From the NCBI RefSeq assembly GCF_027580225.2, contig NC_073358.2:11149001-11213000 (forward strand): a DNA stretch of 64,000 nucleotides. Direction: 5' to 3'. The position numbers and the translations under genes are program-made. The notes beneath the pieces were generated by a model. The model was not told the origin of the DNA, did not search any database, and saw nothing but the letters and a program-made list of their open reading frames with translations. This document shows positions 55,449 through 64,000 of the stretch, piece by piece. The first letter of the stretch is position 1, and each line of letters begins with the position of its first letter. This DNA is from Misgurnus anguillicaudatus (Eukaryota > Chordata > Actinopteri > Cypriniformes > Cobitidae).

Positions 55449-56198
55449 TTCAATTCAATTCAATTCAATTTTATTTATATAGCGCTTTTCACAAGTGTTA
55501 ATTGTTGCAAAGCAGCTTTACATGAGAAGATGTAGAGGAGAACACAGAAAATCAAAAGATAATATAAGAAGTAGAGATAGCGGTTAAACCGTACAAGCGA
55601 GCATATTAATAATGTAACATACACAGTAAAGTGCTAAGTTAAGCCAAAGTTGGCTGGCTCTCCCTAAGACGAAAAAACCCCCTAGGAAAAAACCCAATGG
55701 GAAAAACTCCTAGAAGGACAAAAACCCTTGGGAGGAGTTAATATATATTTATATATATATATAGATACGGTAGGGATAGGAGGCGGGTAAGCGAATTAAA
55801 CTGGTTGAGCCGGTGGTCGTTGGTCGGGCATCGGCTGGTCATCACGTTGAAGGACAGCCAGTGGATCAGTGGTGCGATGATCTTCACAGCAACAGGAACT
55901 GTGTCGAGGACGAGACAGGGAGAGAAAAACAGAATTCTATTAGCGTAGGGGCCGTTCGCATGTAATGCAAGTGTCAAACATTATAGTGGTTCAAGTCAGC
56001 TCGGTTCCAGACAGGCTAACTATTGCAGCAGTAGTATATTACCCATATGAGGTATGTGAGTGCTTTGTTCTAGACAAACTAACTACTGCGGGAAAAGTAC
56101 ATTTACTGGACATTTTATGTGAATGCTTTGTTAAAGAAGAATGTCTTAAGTTTAGATTTAAATTGATCGACTGTGTCTGATACTCGAACATTATTTGA
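55449..56198. repeat. Interspersed fish repeat with (ATTCA)n head
   Basis: Begins with CAATT pentamers followed by TTTTATTTATATAGCGC and CAAAGCAGCTTTACA, a combination I recall as very common in cyprinid genomes. No coding frame. It cuts the LINE linker region and ends where the host gene resumes, so it is nested in or recombined with the LINE. An (AT)n tract lies near 55740. Confidence 0.65.
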
Positions 56199-56699
56199 GC
56201 AGTCATTGGACCCGATGGCATCTCTGGGTGGGACAAGGTCCAGGATTTGGCTGGTTACCTGGTGGGTCTTCGCGAGGCTCCTTACCTTACTGACCAGCAG
56301 GTGACAGAGGCCATCCAGCTGTGGACAGCTCTCCTAGATTTCGATAAGCAGCGGGTCAACTATCAGCCTCGACATCAGCCTCAGCTGACACATGGGCGCT
56401 ATAAGGCACCGAAGCGGTCTGGAGTCACACCAGGTGTGGAGTGTGAAACGATGTCTGATTGGACATCCTGGGGGTCCAGCACAGTGGCTCGACGCCAACC
56501 GCTTGGTTGACACCATTTGTATGAAGCTGTGTGCTTTACACAAGTCGCCAACCAAGAAAGATGGAGTTTGCACCCCCAGGTGGTCTAAAGTTCTTTCAGA
56601 TTACCACCACATCCGAGAGTTGGTGCTTAACAATCCCACGCTGATGGATGAAACAACAATCCAGCTGTTTGAGATAAACCATAGGACACTCACTCAGTG
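56199..56699 (+). pseudogene. Exon 8, right part
   Basis: Resumes as GPDGISGWDKVQDLAGY, YLVGLREAPYLTDQQV and DFDKQRVNYQPRHQP. Near 56440 two bases are missing from a GAGAG context, and the frame moves to VKRCLIGHPGGPAQW, KSPTKKDGVCTPRWSK and FEINHRTLTQW, ending at donor GTAAGC. The segment expected between RYRPP and GPDGI is lost. Confidence 0.75.
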
Positions 56700-56776
56700 G
56701 TAAGCAAGGCACATCATTCGCTTCAAATTAACTGAATACTTACATACATATTTATAATAAAAATGTATTTTTTCAG

Positions 56777-57399
56777 GTTTCGTACGTGGAAGAATAGATA
56801 GGAAATGGGCGTCCTCGGTCAGGGTCTGACTCCATCTAACCCAATTGCTGTGGCTAAAACGTACCTGCCTCCACCGAGGGAAAAATTGAATGAAGTACCA
56901 TCGACATTGGGCCCAAAACATAAATTTTTCCTTCCACCAAATCGTGAAGGACAGGCTCCTCTTCTGCGACCAGGTCGAAAGCCAGCTGCTGCCACCAGGG
57001 AGTTTCCCATCGCACCTGCCCCCACAGCATCAGGAGTTATGCAGCACATTTTAGCACCGGGGTTGTGGTTTGACATGGTAGTCTTTAATCCAGACATGAC
57101 TGTGTCAGTGGTGATTCCACCTTCTGGTGCTGTCTGCTGCTCCTGTGTCCCGTTACACCCAAAGGAACAGGCGCCGACGGGCTGTGGAGAATGAAAGTGG
57201 TGTCCAGAAGAGGAAGTACGTGCGAAGGGTTACTTTTAACATGTGCAGCAAATGTAGGCAGCCCAAAACGAAAGAGTTTGGCCATAGCCAATATGGTAAT
57301 GCCACATTTTGCTTGCATGCCTCAAATGGCAAATCATTAGAGGAATGGTTGTCAGAGCAGTGCCAGCAAGAAAGATGTCAAACTCCACCACCTCAATAA
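56777..57399 (+). pseudogene. Exon 9: C-terminal exon
   Basis: Completes the tryptophan split by the intron, then FRTWKNR, TAG at 56799 (CAG to TAG is the simplest origin) and EMGVLGQGLTPSNP. It continues through a proline-rich region to VMQHILAPG. Near 57120 the frame shifts to PVSRYTQRNRRRRAVEN and a final CSKCRQPKTKEFGHSQYGN motif with a further cysteine, a likely zinc ribbon, ending at TAA 57397. Confidence 0.75.
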
Positions 57400-57481
57400 A
57401 TAACATCCTTCCTGTATATATTGTACATATGTGTGCGTGTGTGTGATCATTTCAATATTTGTGTGTATTTATTTTAATAAA
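57395..57481 (+). terminator. Poly(A) signals of the transposase-like gene
   Basis: AATAAA at 57395-57400 overlaps the stop codon, and another is at 57476-57481. A GT-rich stretch lies between them. Confidence 0.5.
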
Positions 57482-57629
57482 AAAATTTACATCTGAAGTG
57501 TCTGTGGATCTGATAAATAAATCCGATAAATCATATCAATCAAATCATATCCCACACAAAAACACGTCTTTAAAGAAACATTTTTATATAAACATAAAAA
57601 CATAAAAATTTAGCTTACTTACATTACCT

Positions 57630-58105
57630 TATAAACATGTAATATTTTATAAAAAAAATTATGTACACAAAATAATGAATATCAATCAATATAATGATAT
57701 GTCATAGTAGATAACTAATAGAGGCACAGTTAAATGAACCATGTTTTTTGTGGTAAAAGTGTAGTAACCATGCTTTTTATTAATTTTTATATAAATAAAC
57801 AGGTAATATTCTTTTAAATAATAATATACACAAAATTATTAATATCAACCAATATAATGATCATAGATAATAGAGGCATAATTAAATTAACCGTATTTTT
57901 GGTGGTAAAAGTGTAGTATGGTTTTTATTCATTTTTATATAAACAGGTAATGTTCTTTTAAAAAATAATATAAAGTTGCACAAAATAATAAATATAAGTC
58001 AATATAATAATATGCCATATAGATAACTAAATAGTTGCGCAGTTAAACTAACCATGTATTTTTGTGGTAAAAGCGTAGTTACCATGCTTAAAATGCAAAA
58101 TCTGG
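57630..58105. repeat. AT-rich tandem triplicate, about 145-190 bp period
   Basis: Three diverged copies (about 57630-57818, 57819-57963 and 57964-58105). Each has an AATATCAATCAATATAATGA-like block, a GTGGTAAAAGTGTAG block and, in the first two, TTTTTATATAAA. They sit near the right end of the insertion, where subterminal repeats of a transposon would lie. Confidence 0.75.
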
Positions 58106-58179
58106 TGCCGTATACCCGCTTTTTGCGTCTTTTTCGTTTGCTTGCGGGGGCGCAAAGATTGGGCCCCCTTCCTTTGCGC

Positions 58180-58211
58180 AGCGAGCGCTCTACCATTTGA
58201 GCTAATTCCCC
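58180..58211 (-). pseudogene. 5' half of the split tRNA-Ala
   Basis: Minus-strand tRNA-Ala nucleotides 1-32, starting one base beyond where the stub at 46387-46426 stops. Body identical to the array gene. Confidence 0.85.
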
Positions 58212-58234
58212 TTCCAGAGCCAACTGCAGCGCTC

Positions 58235-58299
58235 GACTTGTTGGCCTAGGGGTACCATTTTCGCTTTGGGTGCGTGAGGTTCAAATCCCGGATGAGCCC
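58235..58299 (+). pseudogene. tRNA-Pro(TGG) pseudogene, orphan copy
   Basis: 65 nt with the same 7-nt deletion as the array copies. The anticodon loop is TTTGGGT and the acceptor stem pairs better than in the array, so it is closer to the ancestral gene. Confidence 0.85.
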
Positions 58300-58392
58300 G
58301 TTTCCAGATTTGCCACTTGATGCTACAGCACTAGCACAAACCTTGGCTGAACAGCATGCGGCCACGTGGTCGGTTGCTTATAGTAAGGCCAT

Positions 58393-58515
58393 ATGCTTAT
58401 AGTAACAATGCTTATAGTATGACATGCCTTTCACAGATTATGACACATATAGTCAACAATTTTGCATGACATGCCTTGCACAATGAACTAATTCCTAATT
58501 GTTTTGAGGTGTAAG
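58393..58515 (+). repeat. Left copy of a 125-bp direct repeat
   Basis: Starts ATGCTTATAGTAACAATGC and ends TTTTGAGGTGTAAG. It matches 59216-59342 with a few small differences. Confidence 0.85.
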
Positions 58516-59215
58516 GCCAATTTGCAGATCTCACTTAGACTTTTTAGCAAAACTCCAAACACATAGTCATTATTAAAACACATTCTGCACACTAGTGCAC
58601 ATGTCATGCATACTGGTAAACACAAGCGGCAACAATTAATTACAAATAGAGCACACATGTCATTTATTAAACGCAACCACTCAAAATGGATTTAACCAGT
58701 TTCAAATGATGTGGCACAACCAATATAAGCCAGTTCACTGTTGTATACTGTAGTACAGTGCATCTTAGGCTGTATACTGTACAATGAACAAATTGTATGT
58801 CCCTGAACATTGTGCTTTCCTTTTGTTACTGTACTCACTGCTTTACAGTTTTACAGTATCACAGAAACAAAGGACAAGTTTGTGAGATGCAGGGTACAGT
58901 ACTGTAAAAATAAGGGTAAAAATCCTTAGATCATCTCTCAAAAGTACATTTTTACATTAGTGAACATGTCAGTCCCATCAAGATGGCAAGTCTGTGTGTC
59001 ATTGTTCACGAACAAGACAGTCAAAATGTTGCCATGTCGTCAATATACCCAGTGTACACAATTATATGTGTCAGTATTTTTTATGTAAACTGTGGATGAC
59101 TTTACATTTTCACCTTTTTTTCTGTAAACATATTACACAAATTGTGATTTTGAATTTTTTAATGAATTTATCGATTCAGTTCACAATTAGAAAAAACCCC
59201 TAGAAAACATGCTTC
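58516..59215. other. 700 bp between direct repeats (no gene seen)
   Basis: AT-rich, with short internal echoes such as ACAGTACTGTA and no meaningful frame. With its flanking repeats it could be a degraded repeat-flanked element. Confidence 0.3.
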
Positions 59216-59342
59216 ATGCTTATAGTAACAATGCTTATATAGTATGACATGCCTTGCACAGATTATAACACATATATAGTCAACAATTTTGCATGACATG
59301 CCTTGCACAATGAACTAATTCCTAAATGTTTTGAGGTGTAAG
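59216..59342 (+). repeat. Right copy of a 125-bp direct repeat
   Basis: Partner of 58393-58515, with extra TA in TTATATAG and CATATATAG. Confidence 0.85.
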
Positions 59343-60690
59343 AATATTCAACAGAAACCAGTATAATGTATTTTTATGAAAATTAAATTGAAAATGCAAA
59401 CAGCAAACATTTTTACATAATCATCTGCTTGATTGTATCAAAGCATTTGCAATTTGTCCAAAACAATGAGAGTTACACTGTAAAAATTTACTTCTCCCTG
59501 ATAACTATGTGTTTTGAACAGTGTGTTTTCTATTTTTTGGTGTAGTGTTTACTTACTGTTTGATAGTGTATATTTTGATCACTTTGTTTATGGATTGAGA
59601 GCAGTGTTTGATTTTGAACACAGGTAAAACTGTTTTGAGAGCAGTGTTTGAATTTCAGTCAGAGGTTTTGCAAATAGTGCTTGAAGATGAGGTTTTGTGT
59701 TTAATGTTTTCACAAAATGGAGCAAGGTTTCGAAAAAGTGTTTTAGCAATTGAGAAAAACTGTAATATGTCAAAAGAGCCCACCCCCATGTCTCTTCAAT
59801 GCTCTGATGCAAAGATATAGCTCTTGCAAAAATGGTTGATAAGGTATTGTCATTGGTTGATAGGCCGTGAATTGGTATCCACCAATGATTATACTCCAAG
59901 CCATGAAAGGATTAATCCGTGATGACTCAAGGTTTTAGATGTTTTGTTGCAGTACTTTTAGGCAAAAATTACCTTTTTCTATCTTAAAACCACTAGGTGG
60001 CACAATGACAGAATTTTGCATGCGACCTCAGGTCATGACTGTGTTACATCTAGCTAGTTTTATGACTATACACTTTAGTTTAGCAAAGATATAGTTGTAT
60101 GACCATAGGGCTTGCTTGATATGAAAGGTTTTGTTCAATTATAAGGCCAACTAGTGGTGGATGAATAAAAAAAAATTGTGTGGCCTCAGACTCCGCTCAT
60201 ACATCAGTGTATCAAATCTGGTGTACAAATCACGTTTCGTTAGGGAGTTATAACCATTTATGTGTAACAACACAACATTACAAGGTAATTTTTTTGTTTT
60301 TTTGCTATTTTTGGCCATTTCTGATGGAAATTTTAATATAACGCTAATAGCGTTTTTCGTTCAGAAGGTAATGTAATGTTCTTCCTATGGTGGTTTAGAG
60401 TCGATTGGAATAACGCTTGCAGAGATATTTGCACATGTTTTTTAAGTGCTTTTTTGCTGCGCAGGGCTAACTGTAAGGCGAATTTTGCCATGTTTCGTAT
60501 CATTGGAATCGGCAACTATTCAGGACTCCAACGAAACAAGTCACATATGAATACGTTGACGGCAGCCAAAGTTATGGGCGTGTAATACATTCATCTGGAC
60601 CACCAAGTCGTCACATCCACTGTGATGAAACTGTGCATGCCCCTCAGTTCCTGACTAGCATCACAAGTGTCAGGTGTCGTGTCAATAGGC
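59343..60690. other. Intergenic stretch (no gene seen)
   Basis: Contains a short imperfect direct repeat (GAGAGCAGTGTTTGA at about 59597 and 59638) and a CACTAGGTGGCACAATGAC-type motif near 59990 of the sort seen in dispersed fish repeats. No coding or RNA gene recognised. Confidence 0.3.
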
Positions 60691-61102
60691 TTAAAGGGAT
60701 AGTTCACATTAAAATGAAAATTCATTCATTATTTACTCATCCTCATGTTGTTCTAAACCTGTATGAATTTATTTTTTCTGATAAACACAAAAGAGGACAT
60801 TTTGAGAAATGATGGTAAACACACAGCAGTAAGTGACCATAGACTTCCATAGGAATAAAAAAAATATGGAATTTAATACCGTCAACTGTGTGCTTACCAT
60901 CATTTATCAAAACATTTACTTCCAAAATATTTTTTTCCTACTATGGAAGTCAATGGTCACTTACTGCTGTGTGTTTACCATCATTTCTCAAAATATCTTC
61001 TTTTGTGTTCATCAGAAAAAAGAAATTCATACAGGTTTACAACAACATGAGAATGAGAAAATGATGACAGAATTTTCATTTTAAAGTGAACTATCCCTTT
61101 AA
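60691..61102. mobile_element. Angel-like palindromic MITE
   Basis: Begins TTAAAGGGATAGTTCAC and ends with its exact reverse complement GTGAACTATCCCTTTAA. Most of the 412 bp can fold into one hairpin, for example GGTAAACACACAGCAGTAAG against CTTACTGCTGTGTGTTTACC. The termini match the abundant zebrafish Angel family by recall. Non-coding. Confidence 0.88.
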
Positions 61103-61230
61103 ATTTGGCGAAGACACAACCTAAATTCTGTTTTTGCGCTCTATGAAAAATACTGAGAAACAGCCACTGTTTTTTAGAAAAGCACCAGAATACGGACTAC
61201 TGGCACATCCGGGAACTTGACTGTAAATTT

Positions 61231-61949
61231 CGTCACCGCCCCTTTTTGGGGGATAAAAAAACAGCCCTTCCATTGGCTTCCATTCAAAATAGCGGAACAA
61301 AGCAACGTTTTTACACAGCCGGCAGTCGTAAATAACTTATGAAATCACTCAGACTAAACATGTCGAGTATGTCTCTGTCCACCCTGCCTGCCATAGAGCC
61401 CGAAAGATACATTAACACATTTAATTTGTTCAATAAAAAAACATGTCCCTTTCATTCTCACAGCGTCCAATTTGTGTAACAACGGCATCCAGTGATTGCT
61501 GAAAATATCGCTAAGCCAGTTAGTTGTATGACTCGACGGAAAAGTGCACTCATTACTCTAAATATAAAGACATAATAAATAAATACTAACTTAAGTAACT
61601 TTCAAATACGAAGTAAAATCAGTCACTTGCTTCCCTGTTGACTCGATGAGGTACGAGTAAATGTCCGGGTAAGACACCTCTGGCCAATAGGGAGCGTTGT
61701 TACACAAATATGATGCTGGGAGAATGAAAGAGACATGTTTTTATATTGACCAAATTAAATATGTTAATGTATCTTTCGCGCTCCATGGCAGGCAGGGTGG
61801 ACAGACAACCACTCAACATGTCCAATCCGAGCGATCTCATAAGTCATTCACGCCTGCCGGCTGTGCACGAAGGTTGCTTTGTTCCGCTATTTTGAATGGA
61901 AGCCAATGGAAGGTCTAGTCTGTTTCCCTCAAAAGTGGGCGTGAACATG
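61231..61949. mobile_element. Foldback element with about 250-bp inverted arms
   Basis: The left arm (61231-61484) and right arm (61695-61949) are inverted copies at roughly 80-85 percent by eye. Both carry CCATTGGCTTCCATTC, AAAATAGCGGAACAAAGC, GTCCACCCTGCCTGCCAT and TTTGTGTAACAACG in mirrored order. The loop is about 210 bp. No coding frame. It ends about 180 bp before the fkbp6 start codon. Confidence 0.82.
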
Positions 61950-62132
61950 TTCAGAGACGTTGCGCCGGTTGTGCGTATTTCGCCACATGCTTGCCAGTCG
62001 ATCTCGCGGTATTTTATGTCATACGCCGATCGGTCTGCGCAGCGCCGCTTGAAGTCGAACACGCCCATTTTGTGTCGGAATTAATTGCAAGTTCACAGTT
62101 AAGAACTTTCTGCTGTTTTTAAGACGCGCGCA
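61950..62132 (+). promoter_or_regulatory. fkbp6 5' UTR and proximal promoter region
   Basis: GC-richer than its surroundings, with several CG dinucleotides (TTGCGCCGG, CGCAGCGCCGC). No TATA box was recognised. The transcription start cannot be placed by eye. Confidence 0.35.
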
Positions 62133-62207
62133 ATGTCATCAAACGGCAATAGCGCGAGAATATTACAGTTTATGGCTCCAGAGGAACGCCATCAATTTGG
62201 AATTGAG
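62133..62207 (+). CDS. fkbp6: FKBP6, coding exon 1
   Basis: ATG at 62133 gives 25 codons, starting MSSNGNSARILQFMAPEE and ending GIE before donor GAG/GTAAAT (phase 0). It is the short non-conserved N-terminus ahead of the FK506-binding domain. FKBP6 is a TPR-containing immunophilin-like protein of germ cells, needed in mouse meiosis and piRNA-pathway chaperoning. The identification rests mainly on exon 2. Confidence 0.75.
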
Positions 62208-62751
62208 GTAAATGTGCACTTACACGGTACATGTGCTTAATGCCTTTTATTTTAACCTTAATTCACTACGACGCAACAACACTACTGCCCAGGCTGAACT
62301 GCATTAAAATGTGAAATAAATAATTAGTTTAACTTTAAAAATCTATTGATTTACACATGCTAGGTGTCACATGGACGTGATCCAGAAATTACACGGCGTG
62401 TTTTAAAACAACAGCAGTATGAGAGATCACATAATTGTTGCGCTATGTACAGCAAAACCATTAATCATATTGAGTGATTAGTAAATACTACAGAGTGCAA
62501 CGCGTGCTCTTACAAAAAAGTACAGTTACAGATGTTGATACCATACAGCTTGATAACCATGGTAAAGTTACCGGTAATGGTTTACATACCAGGGTAATAT
62601 TTTACAAGATACTTAAAACAATAAGTAGATTTTGACATTAGAATTTTCTATTAATTATGCCATCATATATACTCTAATAACTGATCTGAACTGTTGATAT
62701 CAACTGATATGAATTATTAAAAATTTTAAGTAATGTCTAATTATTTCTTAG
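62208..62751 (+). other. fkbp6 intron 1
   Basis: 544 bp, GTAAAT to TTTCTTAG; nothing else recognised. Confidence 0.6.
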
Positions 62752-62869
62752 ACTCCTTACCAGCGTTTGGCCTGGCAAATGCAAGACATACTAGGAGATG
62801 GAGGGATCCTTAAAGAGGTAATCCATGCAGGGGAAGGCCCGCCCATACCTCTGAATGCTTCCGTATCAA
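62752..62869 (+). CDS. fkbp6: FKBP6, coding exon 2
   Basis: 39 codons plus one base: TPYQRLAWQMQDI, LGDGGILKEVIHAGEG and PPIPLNASVS, ending at donor A/GTAAGT (phase 1). It resembles the segment entering the FKBP-type prolyl isomerase domain of vertebrate FKBP6, where the motif (D/G)xGxLKxVIxxGxG precedes the first FKBP strand. The rest of the FKBP and TPR domains lies beyond the window. Confidence 0.82.
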
Positions 62870-64000
62870 GTAAGTGACGTAATTAAATGTGTTTTAATGA
62901 AGCAGTCAGTCAAAAGCTGTATCCCAATTCAAGGGCTGCGACCTTAAAAGGCGAGCACTCTGTCTTATAAGGAGGCAGCCTCATAAGTCCGCCAAGAGAA
63001 CTGAAATGAGACAGTCTAACCGAGGGGCAACCTTCCGATCTCTCTGATGAAGCGGATACGGAAGTGATTTAAAGGTCACATTCTTTCCGATTCCATTTTA
63101 AAACCCTAGTTAGTGTGTAATGTTGCTATAATAGCATAAATAAAACCTGTGAAATGTTAAAGCTCAACGTTCACTGCCAGGCGATATATTTTCTTTAACA
63201 GAATTTGCCTTTCAAAGCCTACAATGAATGGCTGGCTTGGACTACAGCCCTCTACTTCCTGCTTTAATTACATCAGTAGAACAGTTTTTTGACTAACCTC
63301 CGCCCACAGGAATACGTCAGTCGCCAGCTAAGCTAACGGCAAGCTAAGCTGCAATCGAATCACAACACACTAAACAAAGTACACAATCAGAACTCGTTAC
63401 GTATATCTGAAGGAGGGACTTCACAGAACAAGGAAGACATCAGCCCGTTTTGAGGACAGTGAAAACAGCTGCATATAGATAAGTAAATTGTGTGAAAAAT
63501 ACAGCGTTTTTTTACACGTGAAACATGAACACATGTTATATTGCGCACTGTAAACCATTATAGTTTTTATTTTAATATCGTTTGCTTTAAATTTAAGTTT
63601 AGTTTTAGTTAGTTTCGGAATCGTCCGATAACGGCATTAAATGATGCGATTGGCACTCGCTAAATTTGCAGATCTCATGAGCCAATCTTTCTGTTTACTT
63701 TTGTCATCATAGCGTTCCTGATGCGGCTGCAATTAGAGACCATTTTACACAGTGCGAGCATTTTGTAACCCGTTGCTCATGTCTGACGTTCAGATTTGGA
63801 TTTCTCTCTCTGCCTTTACAGAGATATGCGTATTTTCTATGAGGACGTGCTCCGGTCCTCAGCACGATGCGTCTTCACATCCCTATCAAACAACGTATAC
63901 AACACATATCTATCGCGGACAATTGCATCCTCATGCCGAAAGTTTATTGCTTTCATTCGTTTTAAAGTTTTGAAGGTTTAAACTTCCATTTTCCTCACAG
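62870..64000 (+). other. fkbp6 intron 2, complete to its acceptor
   Basis: Begins GTAAGT and ends at the last base of the window with CCATTTTCCTCACAG, a good acceptor, so exon 3 should start at the next base. It holds stretches resembling dispersed fish repeats (near 62915-63000 and 63075-63430), but no element ends were resolved. Confidence 0.65.

Larger units (their letters stand above)
46716..57399 (+). pseudogene. DUF6729-like transposase-related gene, multi-exon, disabled
   Basis: A spliced gene of at least nine exons resembling the large DUF6729-type proteins of fish genomes (recognised by recall). Domain order: duplicated FGxxxG modules (exon 2), a serine/proline repeat, a cysteine-bearing segment with CVRPDCGKH and CKRCKKKYP (exon 5), a DDE-like core with YVDRDCC and LDIWHFMRR (exon 7), and a C-terminal CSKCRQPK zinc-ribbon-like tail (exon 9). 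In-frame stops at 50723, 50876, 53755, 53842 and 56799, frame changes near 48440, 53700, 56440 and 57120 (possibly also 50115), and a transposon insertion in exon 8 show it is dead. It presumably encoded the transposase of the element that contains it. Confidence 0.8.
46427..58172 (+). mobile_element. Old Dada-like DNA transposon inserted in the anticodon loop of tRNA-Ala
   Basis: This 11.7-kb segment separates unit positions 1-40 (46387-46426) from positions 42-238 (58180-58377), in the same order and orientation as the array. Removing it restores a continuous tRNA-Ala. It carries its own promoter-like minisatellite, a multi-exon gene with a transposase-like core, and an AT-rich tail. The flanks CTTGCT (46421-46426) and TTTGCG (about 58173-58178) could be a decayed 6-bp target duplication. 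No terminal inverted repeat is evident. Dada elements are known to encode DDE transposases, make 6-7 bp duplications and target U6, U1 and tRNA genes; membership here is inference. Without its nested hAT, LINE and other repeat it would be about 7.8 kb. Confidence 0.7.
58180..58377 (+). repeat. Orphan fragment of the array unit
   Basis: Equivalent to unit positions 42-238: Ala 5' half, Pro(TGG) relic, spacer and the first eight bases of tRNA-Ile (GGTCGGTT). It differs from the array consensus at roughly a tenth of positions, far more than the units differ among themselves. Confidence 0.88.

Noticed and set aside
46427..58172. Terminal inverted repeats of the tRNA-Ala insertion
   Set aside because: The two ends compared by eye show no convincing inverted match; only a weak 4-of-6 target duplication is suggested.
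61844..62068. Overlapping frames on both strands upstream of fkbp6
   Set aside because: They fall in the foldback arm and promoter region with no recognisable protein sequence.
63752..63981. Two overlapping frames near the window end
   Set aside because: They lie inside fkbp6 intron 2 and stop short of its acceptor with no domain signal.

Overview
The window is vertebrate nuclear DNA from a teleost, most likely a cyprinid close to zebrafish. The evidence is eukaryotic tRNA genes with internal A and B boxes, spliced genes, an Angel-like MITE, hAT and LINE debris, and the first two coding exons of fkbp6. Nothing looks bacterial.

Positions 1-46386 are a head-to-tail array of 13 copies of a 3632-bp unit, plus a 40-bp stub at 46387-46426. 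Each full unit carries tRNA-Ala(AGC) on the minus strand. On the plus strand it carries a deleted tRNA-Pro(TGG), then tRNA-Ile(AAT), tRNA-Phe(GAA), a degenerate tRNA-Gln(CTG), tRNA-Pro(CGG) and tRNA-Pro(AGG). Two further broken tRNA-Ala copies sit just upstream of the two intact Pro genes, so the unit was built from three copies of an Ala(-)/Pro(+) head-to-head module. Units are almost identical, except for a 185-bp deletion in unit 2, a 636-bp deletion in unit 7, a 10-bp deletion in unit 8 and scattered point changes that are densest in edge unit 13.

Positions 46427 to about 58172 are one old insertion of about 11.7 kb. It splits a tRNA-Ala gene between the nucleotide 5' of the anticodon (U33) and the first anticodon base (A34). 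The left half is the array stub (unit positions 1-40). The right half, with the next 165 bp of the unit, reappears at 58180-58377, collinear to within one base. The insertion holds a seven-fold CCAAT-box minisatellite, a 5' UTR exon, a multi-exon DUF6729-like gene with a transposase-like aspartate/histidine core, and an AT-rich triplicate tail. The best fit is a decayed Dada-like DNA transposon, a superfamily known to target multicopy small-RNA genes. Its gene is dead: several nonsense codons and frame changes, plus a LINE and a second repeat inside an exon. A hAT element with a perfect 8-bp target duplication sits in one intron. Both other broken tRNA-Ala copies in every unit break at the same anticodon-loop position, as expected from repeated insertion and imprecise loss of such an element.

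Positions 58378-62100 are intergenic and repeat-rich: a direct-repeat pair, an Angel-like palindromic MITE and a foldback element with arms of about 250 bp. Positions 62133-64000 are the 5' end of fkbp6 on the plus strand; the last base of the window completes the acceptor for exon 3.
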